From Bolinopsis microptera (lineage: Eukaryota > Ctenophora > Tentaculata > Lobata > Bolinopsidae): a stretch of 60,000 nt of DNA. Each line of letters opens with the position of its first letter. The first letter of the stretch is position 1. This document shows, in pieces, positions 31,201 to 43,500 of the stretch. The notes below the pieces were generated by a model. It ran no database searches and had not been told where the DNA came from. It worked only from the letters and a program-made list of their open reading frames with translations. The translations under genes were made by a program, and so were the position numbers. The DNA is taken from NCBI RefSeq assembly GCF_026151205.1, contig NC_087079.1, positions 9,974,635 to 10,034,634 on the forward strand, given 5' to 3'.

Positions 31201-34200
31201 ATGGTCCCAGAGGAACGGCTGTAAAGTAGCCAGACTTCTTGTCTCCTGTACTGGCTGACAGATTCGGATTAAGGGGGGGGGCCAATGGATATTTTTTTGT
31301 GAAACTTGATTTCGAGATAGTAGTTGACCAACAAACAAAGACCAGTGACCGAACTTTTGAGGGGGTCCCGGACCCCAACCGCCAAACGGTGCGCACAGGG
31401 CAGCCACGCCCATATTTGGTCCAAATTAGGCCCAATTTAGCCAAATACCCTGAACATGCCCAAAACCAAGGTTTATGGTGCTCTACTCGTAGCTAGTGGT
31501 CTCCTGAACTCGTATATGAAATTTCATCAAGATTGGACGAAAAATGACTGAGTTATGAGCCAAAAACCATATGCCCATATTTGGGCATACGCACCAAATT
31601 TGGTAGATTTCGGCCCATAAATTGGCCAAATATCAATATTTTTGAATGAAACTTACTTTATATGAAAGGTAAGCATAAACTACATATTATCTGTAAGTTA
31701 TAGCTTAATATCTGTTTAAATGTGGATACTAAGGCGAAAAAACCACAAAAAATGAACTAAATTGCCCATATCTCGGTTCGCGATATTTGCGGAATTGATC
31801 TCATTAAAATTGTAACAACTCAATCAGTTTTCAAAATTTTTGCATGAAATTTTCGTAATCGACTCGAAATTGCATTTCCACCTTATTTTAAATACGGATT
31901 TTTGATTTAGGCCTCCAAAAAAATTTGGCGGCCAAATTCCAAAATTATCTCACAAAAATTCAGAATTTGGCCGCCAAATTTTTTTGGAGGCCTTAATCAA
32001 AAATCCGTATTTAAAATAAGGTGGAAATGCGATTTCGAGTCGATTCCGAAAATTTCATGCAAAAATTTTGAAATCTGATTGAGTTGTTACAATTTTAATG
32101 AGATCAATTCCGCAAATATCGCGAACCGAGATATGGGCAATTTAGTTCATTTTTTGTGGTTTTTTCGCCTTAGTATCCACATTTAAACAGATATAAAGCT
32201 ATAACTTACAGATAATATGTAGTTTAGGCTTACCTTTCATATAAAGTAAGTTTCATTCAAAAATATTGATATTTGACCAATTTATGGGACGAAATCTACC
32301 AAATTTGGTGCGTATGCCCAAATATGGGCATATGGTTTTTGGCTCATAACTCAGTCATTTTTTGTCCAATCTTGATGAAATTTCATATACGAGTTCAGGA
32401 GACCACTAGCTACAAGTAGAGCACCATAAACCTTGGTTTTGGGCATGTTCAGGGTGTTTGGCTAAATTGGGCCTAATTTGGACCAAATATGGGCGTGGCT
32501 GCCATGCGCGCACCGTTTGGCGGTTGGGGTCCGGGACCCCCTCAAAAGTTCGGTCACTGGTCTTAGTTTGTTGGTCAATTGCTATCTCGAAATCAAGTTT
32601 CACAAAAAATACCCATTGGCCCCCCCCCTTAAAGTTAGAAATTTCGCTATGCTATAAATATAATTGCTCTCGGAATTGAACAAACTCGTACTTATCTAGA
32701 TCCTTTCTAAATTCGTTATTATTATTAGAGTTCGTTATTATTATTAGAGTTTCATGGATTGGGGAAAAATAATCGGTACAGTCTCCCTGCTTGTGTAATT
32801 AAGCAATGAAAACAATCCAAAATTATCACATATGACATAAGTTGTAATAGCAGAAACTTTCTAACCGTACATTCACCCGCCACTGTCCAAGAACCTATAT
32901 CACTGTTTAAAATCATGACGTGAGCACTGTACATCCAATCAGCTATTCCTTTAGTTAGGATGATAGCCAAAACTATAAGGATTTTGGAGAACTAGGGTAA
33001 TAGTCATAATTCTAAAATTTGAGTGTTTTAATGACAACAATAAACATTTGCAACGTATTACGCTATGCCAGCGCGCACTGAGGGACTTCGTGACGTCACG
33101 AGGCCACAGCTTATTATTGCAATAACACGCGTTACACGTACGCTAGAGAGTTGGTTCTTTCGGCGATACGATTCTTTACCAGTTTGTCACAGCTGATTTA
33201 AATCTTAGCCAAATTGGAGACTACAAATTTTTCAGTTAACTGGTCCTTTAAAATAGAAAGTCATGAGACCTTTGCAACTGTTATGATGGTCTAGAATTAA
33301 TGTAATGTTAATTTGTCCCTGTATTTAATAAGTGTTCCTTTACTAACCAGTTAGAATAGCAAGGCGGTGGGAAGTATCAACAGAACTTGCAAAACACAGT
33401 ACGTGTTTTAGCTTATTGACAAGGTGGATTAGTACTAGGGCTTTGTCCTCTAGCTGACATCGTATCTGGTTTTGCTGTAAAAATAAATTGTAAGAAACGA
33501 GAATTTAAACTATGGTTTAAGTGCGACAAAATATTCAATCTTTCAGTAGAAAGTAGTTGCAGCAGAAAATAACTTTAAAAAATTTTAGGAGATTCCAGAT
33601 TACTAACCACGAGTGTGCTAGGTAACGTGTATTTGCCCCCACAACTATACAATTTAGGTTTATACATCTGTAAAGGTGCCAGTTTGGAGGGGTCGTGAGT
33701 AACAGTAGCTGAGAATAACAACTTCTGTAAGGGCAGGGCAGGTTCAGAGAGTTGTGAGACACTGAGGGGAGTGTTGGGAGTGTAGCGGCGTGTTCGTACT
33801 ACTGGCTGCATTGGGTGTCCTGGAGAGAGGATCAGGATTGTTTCATGGTCAACTGCATGACTAACTCATGCATGTTTATAAGAACATTTTCATAACTTTA
33901 AGTTTGCCTTGCCAAAATTTCAATTTTAAAAATTATGACCTTGAGTAAGATAAATAATAATATAAGAAAGAAGGGTAACTTACTGTTCGGGTCAGGGTTG
34001 TACACAGTTTTATAAAGTGAAGGTAGCCAATCTTGGTAAGTTTGATTCAACAAGGTGTCCATTTCGTCAATAACCTGGGAGGGAGCGTTAATAAAAACTG
34101 CAGTCCAACATTTATAATTGCTTTGAGGTGATATTATAAAACAGCATAAATTATAATTACGAATAAACTCTTTTTGGTTTGCATAATATGATGAAAAAGT

Positions 34201-36464
34201 TTAAAGAATGAGAACCTATCTAAGAAATTAGCCCACCCTTTTGGCTTCTCCCTGTAAAATACTGGTGCTTAGAAATTAAAATCTGAATAAAACATCAATA
34301 AATCACATTTCTCGGAAAGACAAACAGCGCATTTACCAAGAATCGAAGGTTTTGTAGAGTAAAGAGTTTGGTGTCCCTAAGATGATTAACGAGTCGACCA
34401 GGGGTTGTGACCGCTACATGAGCAAGACATGAACCCTGGTCTGTGAACATGTTCTTCTGTTCCGTTGGGAATGTGTCCTTTCCGGACAGCAGCACAACCT
34501 GAACATATGATCATTTGTTCAGTCTAGGAATGTTTAAATTAGATGTAATTTACTAGTATTTCACGTCCTAAAGAGTTGTTTGTTTGGACAGCTTACTGCT
34601 TACATAATATGCGCTCTTGAATTCTCAGAATTGCTCAATCTGAAGTCATAATATCATGCCGTCAGATCAATAGAACCACGTTTGCGCGCGAAATATGCGC
34701 GTGCGTATTGCTAACTTAATACAGAATAATACTGAAAACTAGCAATCATCAAGACCTCTTTCCTGCTTCTTTAGAAAGTGTACGTACGCGTAGTTTACCG
34801 GAATCGAAATAGTCACAGTTTAGCGATTAACATAAATCATTAGATTCGAGAATGATATGATTACGAGACGAAACTGAATTAAGAATGTTATCATAATCGA
34901 CGAAGTTAAATCAGAACCCTCAGAATGTTCGTAGACTGACCTTAATTAGTTTGTTGAAGTTGTTAAAAACTTGTTTCACTTGATTCGCCAGATTCTTTGT
35001 AGGTACCACGACTATAGCTTGTAGCATTGGTGGTAACTTGTATAGACACTGCGTATAAATAGCAACTTTTAGAGCGTTGATAATGAAGTTTGAAGGCTTC
35101 CGATTCTACAAAAATTGTCAAATTTTGTAGGAAAGCCTTTGATTTGATATATTCAAGAGTCAAGACACTGACTTAACAAACCGAACTTCCCTACAAATAT
35201 CAATTATCAGCAGTACACGTCTCCACGGGGCAAGAAGAATTATGGCAGATAAAGGAAATAGAACTAAGTTGTGTACTCAACAAACCTGAACAAGAGACAG
35301 TACATACACTAGAGTTTTACCAGAGCCCGTGGGAGCAGACACACAGATATCAGTTGGAGGAGTAAGATGTCGAGTTAGCAGGGTGGTTTTCTGACATCCA
35401 GATAGTATGTCTGGGATTATCTGACTCTGTACTGAAATAATTCACATTTTATTTCTCAATATGTCATGGAGTGCTGTTATTGTACACGCAATGAACTTAT
35501 TTTGGTGTTTCATTGGTTAAAACTTTCTGAGATAAGAACTATATTACCAACCAGGGAATAAAGCGTTGATTTCCATAGACGCTAGTACATCGACAAGGGA
35601 TTCATCCAGCAAACCAAAGTCTGCTAAAGTGCAAACGTTTTCAAACTCTGGGTCCACGATCTCACAATTAACAATCCAATCAGGCAGATCACGTTTAACG
35701 TGTTTCGCTTTCTGTAGAGTCTTGTGTCTACCCAAAATGGTCCATTCTTCTTCTTCTTCTTCTTTCTCTACATTTGCTTCTTCTGTTTCTTCTTCTACCT
35801 TTGATTCAACTGTATCCTCCTCAATGGTTTCGGGATAATCAGTTACAACGGCACCATTCGTTTCTTCACACACTTGTTCAGAGACAACTCCAGAACTTGT
35901 TTCTTCACTTACTTCCTTCTCCAAAACTTCGACAACACGTTCTCTCTTCTTTTTCTTTCTCTTCTTTTTAGGTGAAGTTTCGTTATCAGCAACGTCACCA
36001 CTTTCTGGTTTTTCGTTTAAAGTATCGACAACAGAATTAATCATCTCCTGAGGTTTACTGATGTCCAATGATATTTCATTATCTTTATCAGCTACTTCAA
36101 TATCATGTTTCTTCTTTTTCTTCTTTCGCTTCTTTTTTGGCTCAGATTCTTCACTCTCGCCATTTATGGTTCCAATTTCCTCTTCTTCCATTCTCGAACA
36201 TCCTTGTTGGATAGAACTATCTTCAGCAACTTTCTTCTTTTTTCTCTTGGGTTTAACAGCTTCATTTTCGCCTGCCCCGCTTACTTTTCTTCTTTTCTTA
36301 GGATGCTTTTTAGTACCATTTGACGACAACACATCTGATAACTCGGCCACATTTTTGGTAGGCTGTTTCTGTTTGGCAGCTATTTTCTGTTTTAATGCCT
36401 CTAATCTCTGTTGTGATGTTGTCTCATTCTGTTCGACAGTGTCCTCGAATCTAGCAAAGAACAT
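28275..36464 (-). CDS. DDX51: DEAD-box RNA helicase, DDX51/Dbp6 type
   Basis: Ten exons (5' to 3' on the minus strand): 35552-36464, 35286-35431, 34941-35048, 34337-34498, 33984-34074, 33608-33819, 33348-33474, 28941-29040, 28647-28812 and 28275-28427. They total 726 codons including the stop, with all junction phases agreeing. Helicase motifs appear in order: VQSQIIP before motif [10 protein letters not shown] (Walker A), VVVPTKNLA (Ia), TPGRLVNHL (Ib), VIDEMD (II, a DEAD variant typical of DDX51), SAT (III), [13 protein letters not shown] (IV), [10 protein letters not shown] (V) and [10 protein letters not shown] (VI). The N-terminal 300 residues are Lys/Glu-rich with nuclear-localisation-like Lys/Arg runs. 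The family acts in the nucleolus on 60S ribosome assembly (removal of U8 snoRNA in mammals, early pre-60S particles in yeast). Intron 7 (29041-33347) is swollen by nested mobile elements. Confidence 0.95.
29335..29765. repeat. Three diverged direct repeats of about 150-175 bp
   Basis: Each copy contains a sequence like TTTTTSSCGAATAACTCGAAAAGTAA, then TTTAGGNCATRTGTTG, TAAGT-ATATWAA and CATG/CTAATTGCGG. Anchors lie near 29352, 29527 and 29679. Divergence is high and there is no coding potential. Confidence 0.65.
30160..30663 (+). pseudogene. Penelope-type GIY-YIG endonuclease fragment
   Basis: An open frame of 167 codons without an ATG before the domain. A zinc-finger-like CGGRGCATC and a distal CQIC flank the GIY-YIG core: IIYVAQC (GIY strand), YFGQT (YIG strand), [10 protein letters not shown] (Arg and His), [10 protein letters not shown] (metal-binding Glu) and GLNR (terminal Asn). 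This order, with the C-x-x-C element before the nuclease, is that of the C-terminal endonuclease of Penelope-like retroelements. All expected catalytic residues are visible. No RT domain lies upstream in frame, so a 5'-truncated retroelement copy is the simplest reading. The alternative is a captured nuclease gene inside the TTAA element. Confidence 0.8.
31273..32628. mobile_element. TTAA-flanked foldback element with about 660-bp inverted arms
   Basis: Left end TTAA (31269-31272) then GGGGGGGGGCCAATGG; right end CCATTGGCCCCCCCC then TTAA (32629-32632). The two arms are near-perfect inverted copies meeting at a short loop (about 31935-31962), where GGCGGCCAAATTC faces GAATTTGGCCGCC. The arms contain no real coding frame; paired short open frames on opposite strands are reflections of each other. 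It is nested inside the 4.1 kb TTAA element. A diverged relative lies at about 5235-5420. Confidence 0.88.
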
Positions 36465-37586
36465 TCTGGAAAAAGCACTGATTATATCTACTGTGAATGT
36501 AACTTGTAATTTTATATGATCAATTTCTAAGATCTTATTGATAGAATTTTAAAAGGATCGCATTATCAGAGTGCAAGTGTAAGGTAATTAATGTCGCTAG
36601 AAGAAGATAACAATGATAATTTAATTACGGTTTATAATTATCCAATCTATTTGATATTTAAATCTGAGCAGTAAAAGTCACATTTATGAAAACGAACAAT
36701 TATCTATCCACGGATCTAGATTACAATTTACACCAAAACACTAAAGCCAAGCAGTTAAGAGATATTCAAGACTTGATGCAACCATTTAACATTATGTTTT
36801 TAAACTCCGCTTAATTTAACTTGAAATTTGAAATCAGTATATTTTTACTTCTCATCTACTCATTTAAAATAAACTTCATGGCACAGGACGTATCACGTGA
36901 CAGTAGTAATATCTGTAACAATATCCAGTTTACATTTTATCTAACTGAAATGAGAGACACTAAAGCAGAAGCAATAGAATAGAAGATCCCAGATTATGAA
37001 ATATGAATTCTAAGGCATTGGTACAGTACCACAAATACATTTTCACGGGTCACAGATTCATGCATTACATTAAAGATTCATGCACCTTTAAACAAAGAAT
37101 TTAAACTGTTCAATAATGTCTGCAAATTTTTTCACTTTTGAGTATGCGCACTGCACAATGTGTATGGAAAACTGTTTGTTGTTGATTTTTTTCGGCAACG
37201 ATAAATTTTAACAATTCAGTATTTATCAAGAAGTAATATCTTTTAATCCTGTACACTAAAAAAGTAAATTGGGAAATCTAAATCTTTTGGGAGTTCAAAC
37301 TGTAAATTTGTTGGTTAATTTCTGGATCAATTTCTAATTACACCTAATCAAATTCACGACAATTACACACATATATGAATAAATTAAATGACTAATTATA
37401 AAACAATCAAAGCATAATAAACTTTCGAGTAATGTCAGTACAAAATCTCCAAGAATTTATGAGAAAATTAAAACTTTATATTTCCCCCGATTTATCACCA
37501 CGTGATTGCAGTTTTTACATTTAAACTGTTGCCGAGCACATTTCAAAAAATTCTCAATCCAAGTTCTTTTTTCCCGCTTTTTTTTC
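36465..37586. other. Intergenic region between LYSMD and DDX51
   Basis: AT-rich DNA between the 3' end of the LysM gene and the start codon of DDX51, both on the minus strand. It should contain the DDX51 promoter and 5' UTR and the LYSMD 3' UTR. No convincing TATA box, CpG island or conserved element was seen. Confidence 0.4.
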
Positions 37587-40500
37587 TTACAACAGAAATA
37601 TTTCGTCTGAAGAGCTGGCCGGTAGTTCGTCATCCGTGTAGAAGTCGCGTCGTCCGCGTTTGTAGCGGGTTCGCACGGCCGTTCTAGAGCCGTGTGGTCC
37701 AGGCTCGACGATACTCACTGTCGAGGCAGATCTGAGGGAGAGTTGTGAGTTAGGTCACGTGATATATCAAGGTTGTTTGTTGGATTGGTGAGGTCACGTG
37801 ATATTACATGTGGCAGTAAGAGGCGTACCAATAACTTTCAATAAGGGAATGAGTGAAGCAGTGAATTAAGGGACCACCCTCAGGGCTCAGGCCTCAATAG
37901 GTGCTGATCCCTGGTGAGGCAGGGTTGGGTAAAATATAAGGTAATTCTGTAGACTTATAAGAGCCCCCACCCCCTTAGAGAAACTCAGGTACGTATTCAA
38001 TGTCAGAGTGTGTATGTGCTGGTGGACTGTTCTATTTTTACACTTTTCAAATTATATTAGCGTATCTTGATGACAACATTACGCAATAAATGTGGAATAC
38101 AATACTGTATCTAACCCCTTATATAATATGTGATTTACCTGATTGCTTTCATGCACAAGTTAACTGTTAAGTCTAAAAGAATACATTACATAACAGGATC
38201 AAAAATGATCACATTAATCAAAAAAGTACTTTATCTGCCCCAGGAGCTGAAGCTATCATGCAAATAACGAGATAACTATTAGAAATCTGTTAACTGTCTG
38301 TACGTATTATATGTATCATGTATGTTAGTAATATTATAACTGACATTTTAAGATGACATATGCTGTAAATCATGGCGAAATAATCTGAACTAAAAGACTA
38401 AAACTCATTAAAATTTAGTAGAAATTGATACTATTCAAGACTGTGATCAAATTTGATATAATCTGTGTTTTAGGTGTATAAAGTAAGCAAGTGTAACACA
38501 CTATGTTGAATTAGCTGAAACTTATGACGTTTGATACTGGACACCATTTTACAGGTCGCAGAAACATGTACATTACGATGGAGAGTTTGTATTTAATACA
38601 TCACATAGATAGTGTGAAGTTCACAACATATCACTACATGCACAAGTGTCAAATAACGTTAAAACAACAAACATTCCCTGGCCCTTGCACCTTGCAAATT
38701 TCAATTAAATGTTGATCGGAGAAATTTACTTCTAAAATCAAAAACGAGATTTTATCTTATTAGCGTATTTTAGTGTAAAATCCGGATTGGATCCGGATTT
38801 AGTGATGAAGAACTAGCGAATCACAAGATCACAAGATCACAAAGTCATCGAATTTGAGACGGCAGTACGAATCCCAGGGTCAGGCTAGCACTAGATTGAA
38901 TCAATATAACTAAATTAGTTATATTGTTATTAATTAACTAGCGTCCCTTGGAATTCAACTGGCAGTCTTAACCTGATCAGAGATACACAAACATGTAGTA
39001 CAAGACACATACACGTCTTTTACTATACCTCAAAACTACAAGAGGTGGAACACATTTAGTTTATACACTGAAAAGGGAGAGTTGGTGTTAAAGACTTTGG
39101 TTATTGACATTGTTATTTAAAATGCTATAATATTATATTATTAATAGAATGCAAGTATACTTTACTGACCAGTTATCTTTTCAAAGAATAATATAACAAT
39201 TTCATTTTATAGATTAGTCAAAGAATAATAATATAAGGTTATACGAAGAATGGGAAGTACACATTTTACGCACAAATATTTTGTAAGACACGGATTAGGT
39301 TCACAATCATGCAGTGACAGAATGAAATTGTGATTACGGAAAAATAAATTACTGAAGTTCATTGATTAGTTAATTAATATGGATTCCTTTAATTAATTGA
39401 ATAAAGACAAGAGTAAGCTACTATAATAATATACTAGGTATAATAAGGTTACAAATTATCGAAATTTAAAAAAACTTAGGTATTTGCTTCATATCAATAG
39501 AACCAACGTATAAAAGATGAAACTTGTATTATTATATTTTGCTCCGAAAATCATCTTCGTGCAAGTTACACTTTCCAGTCAAATACATTTTGTGATCAGT
39601 CATGAAGCAAGTTTTGAACCAAGTACGATGTTTTATTTCAGATCAAGTGTTTTGATGATTTTATTAAAACAAGTTTGATCACCCTCTTAAAAAACAGTAA
39701 GTTTCGTAGTACTGTGAGATATGCAATCAGGCATATTACAAATCTACAGATAAATCATAAAAATTCCATCTTCTCCCACCGTGCTTCTTGTGCTATTATA
39801 GTTCACACTTCACATCAAATACCCAAAGACAATGCAATCACTGCTGCACGCACATCAGTGACCTATAGGACCTGCAGCTCCAGCTTCCTGCGTGAAAGAA
39901 ACGCCTTATCTACACCTCTTACTGAGATGCCTATCACTCCTGTACTTGCGAACCTGTACTCACGAACTGTACTTGCCCCCAAGTCTACAGCTGAACCAGT
40001 AAGCTCCCCGTCGCTGCACAACATACGTAGATCTTCTCTGTCACTATCTGGCCTCTCGCAACTCAACAGCATGGACAGCTCCCCAGTTGGATCTCCTCTG
40101 GCATCAAGCTCCCCCTCCGTGACCAGCAGTAAAACTTCAGTGTCTGATAGTGAGACATTCCCTCTCAGTTTGGAAGCCATGTTAGAAGCCATTGACTCAT
40201 TGAAAGAAAAAACGGTGAAAAACGAACTTTCTCGTCATGGCAGCTCAAACTCAGGGTCCCTCATTGACTGTAAGAAACGACTCAAGAAAGCTGTGAAAGC
40301 ATGCCACAAACGCCTTAGCGTGCTTCTTCTTGAGCCTCCTTCCACCTCAGCTGAGCCTGATTGCGTCACCCACTCCCTCCAAACCATGGAAAACTCTGTT
40401 ATTGATCTTCAAGCTAAAATTAGTCTGCAACACACCACCCTGCAAACTCTTGTATTGTGTTCTGACGATAAATCCAGTCAAAAAGGTAGTACCAGCTCCC

Positions 40501-43500
40501 CTAATTTGTCCAACGAACTGAACACTGTGGACAAGAGACTCGAGAAGCTTGAAGAAATCATGAGCAGCATCAACTCAAAACAGCAAGACACTGCTACCTC
40601 CCTCAAAGCCTTTGAAGTTAATATCACTGCTATTAAGAGCGAGGTTGAGGACTCTAAGGCCTGCCTGCAGTCTCTCCAGCTCAAAGACCATACAAATCCC
40701 TCAAACAAAAGGCCCTTGCCCCACTCTGCTCAAAACCAGAACCGTGGAAGGTCAAATGGCACACTCCCTGACTCTCGTAGAAAAACCAGAAAACCAAGAA
40801 AAGTTCTCCTCCTTCATGACTCCCAGATGAACGGATTTATAGCAGAGTCTTTCTCCTCTGGGTTTAAGGTTGAAAAAAAGAAAGTAGGTTCCTATTCTGA
40901 CCTAAACGGAACACACATGAGAGATGTGATTAAACAACCAGAGGTTGACTGTTACATTCTTCAGCTTGGAGTAAATGATTACAGATATAAAGACCGTCCT
41001 GTAAATAAAGCAGTCGAGGATGCAAAAAAAGCCATTGACACACTCCTCTCTAGCTCCAGTGCTAAGATTGTCGTCTCCCTGCCCACTCCAACTCCTGGCC
41101 CATTAAGTGATTTAACAAAACAATTTGTCTCGGAAATCACCCAATTTGTCTCCACGCAAAGAGAACTAAGTGACTTACACCGGCGCCTCTTCACTGTAAA
41201 CAACACTGGAAACTTTTCCCGTGCCATCTCTGCTGCCGGGTCATCCCAAGACTCTCCTAACCCACTGAAGGAAGACCAACTTCATGTCTCAGAGTATGGT
41301 CTAAAAAAACTTTGTGTTAACATAAAACTTGGCCTTTATCGTGCCTTTGGTATGAGATCCCATAGAATGCAGCCCTCTACTGCAGAGCGCTAGAATAACC
41401 CTAAAATTCAAAAACAAACAAGCCTCACGAGATCAAGTCGCTGTAATGTCCTGGAACATTCAGGACAGTACAGGAGACGGATCTAACAAATTTGAAAATA
41501 ACGAATTTCTGACAATCCTCAAACAAGCAAACATTCTATGTCTCCAAGAAACTAAGAAGCAGGTTAAAATCGAAGGATACCTTTCCTTTAATAGCAACCG
41601 CAAAAATTCTCGCTCAGGAGGGGTCTGCATTCTTGCTGAAAATGATTTAAGAAAAGGTGTTTCCTGTGTTCCTTGTAGTGAATCTGACGATATTATTGTT
41701 GTTAAACTTGACAAAAACTTTTTTAAGCTTGATTTTGATCTATTTTTAGTATGTTATTATATTAGCCCTGCATATTCGTCCTATGTCAAGAAATATCCAG
41801 ACTATACTGCTAAGACCTTCTCTGCTCTTGACACCCTCTGTATTAGACTACGTCAAAAAGGAGAAGTTATCATGTGTGGCGATGCAAATGCAAGAACTGG
41901 AAAACTCCCAGACTATATCCTCTCTTGTAATGCACCTGCCATGCATGACATCTATAATGATATTGGACTTGAACATGACATTGAAGAACCCAGAAACAAC
42001 TCTGACCTGACTATATCTGAACCCCACTGCCAACATTTTCTTGACATGGTTATTAATAACCAACTGAAAATTCTTAATGGGCGTACCCTCGGGGACACCA
42101 CTGGAAAAATGACCTGTCACAAATATAATGGAAGCAGTGTGGTCGATTATTTTGTAATCACCTCGTGGGCAAGAGATCATGTAAACTCTCTTCAAGTTAA
42201 AGAGTTTACATCATACTCTGACCACTGTCCCTTAGTCTTGAAACTCACCACATTCGAACCATTTGTTGCCAACTTCCAGCTCCCAGACTTTTCTAATTTA
42301 CCGTGTGGCTATAAGTGGGACAACAACAACTCCCACTTACTATTTAAAGCAGCCCTCAACTCGCCCGAAATTGTCCATAACCTGGAAAACATTGTAGCAA
42401 ACGAATTTAGCGGCACCTTGGAGGGCAATAATGAACTGAACGATGCAATTACTAACTGTCTCCACAGTGCTGCTGATATAGCATTAAAAGTGAAAAAACC
42501 TCCTAAAAATTCTGCCCAAAAGAAATGGTTTGATCCACAAGTCAACTCCTCGAGACGCAACCTAAATAGGCTAGCAAACCGGCTAGGTAGTAAACACTGC
42601 AACAACATTCTCAGACGAGAATATTATAAGCAACGCAATAAGCACAGCAATCTTGTTAACAGTAAGAAATTATCCTTTCTTAGGAAGCTAAATGAAGCTA
42701 TTGAAGAGGGTCATATTCTTGACTGGAAAAAATTTAAAAGGCTAAAACAAGAACATGACACTAGTCCCCTACTAGACAAATTCGATCTGGCTAGCTTTCA
42801 TGATTTCTTTGCTTCCCTCTATAATAAACCAGACCAGGAACCAGATCTCACTCACCACAATCACAGACATTACCCTGAACCACCAGATCTGGACATCCTA
42901 AACAAGCCCATATCTGATTCTGAACTTACTTCCGCAATCAAAAAGCTCAAAAAGGGTAAAAGTTGCTCAAATGACTTGATCTCAAACGAGATGCTTCAGA
43001 GCCTAACTCCGCTTTGTTTCCAAGTCATCCTCAAAACATTCAACCACTCTCTGGTCTCAGGCTACTATCCATGGCATACCAGTATTATCACTCCTATCTA
43101 TAAATCAGGCAACCCCTTCAGCCCAGACAATTACAGAGCAATAGCAGTTGGCAGTTGTATGGGTAAGCTGTTCTCTAGCATCTTACTTGAACGTCTGTTA
43201 CACTTCAAAAAGCTCTACTGTCCTGACCCAAAAGAACAGCTTGGATTTTCGAAAGGTGCCCAAACTAACGATCACGTTTTCACCCTCAAGACAGTAATTG
43301 ACAAATACACAAAAGCTAAAAAGGCTCGTCTTTATGCATGCTTTGTTGATCTAAGAAAGGCCTTTGACACTGTATGTAGGGACCTCCTTCTGCACAAAAT
43401 TACATGCCTTGGAATAACCGGTAACTTCTTCAACTGCCTAAGTGATATGTACAAAAACTCTATTGCCCATATAAAAATTTCCAAACTCTTGTCGCCTAAA

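Larger units (their letters stand above)
29120..33247. mobile_element. TTAA-flanked 4.1 kb element in DDX51 intron 7
   Basis: The left end reads TTAA (29116-29119) then AGGACCAGTTAACTGAAAAA. The right end reads TTTTTCAGTTAACTGGTCCT then TTAA (33248-33251): perfect inverted termini over 20 bases. Imperfect inverted similarity continues inward for about 180 bases, including GACGTCACGAAGTCCCT near 29269 against AGGGACTTCGTGACGTC near 33080. TTAA duplications are typical of piggyBac- and Kolobok-like elements. No transposase was recognised. Inside are a triple repeat, a Penelope-type GIY-YIG fragment and a second TTAA element. Confidence 0.8.

Noticed and set aside
31118-32679. Pairs of 65-108 codon frames on both strands in the foldback arms
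   Set aside because: The same peptide appears mirrored in both arms and has no family resemblance; it follows from the palindrome.
35566-36519. Open frames on the plus strand over the DDX51 N-terminal exon
   Set aside because: They are antisense reflections of the Lys/Glu-rich minus-strand exon, giving Phe/Ser-rich nonsense peptides.
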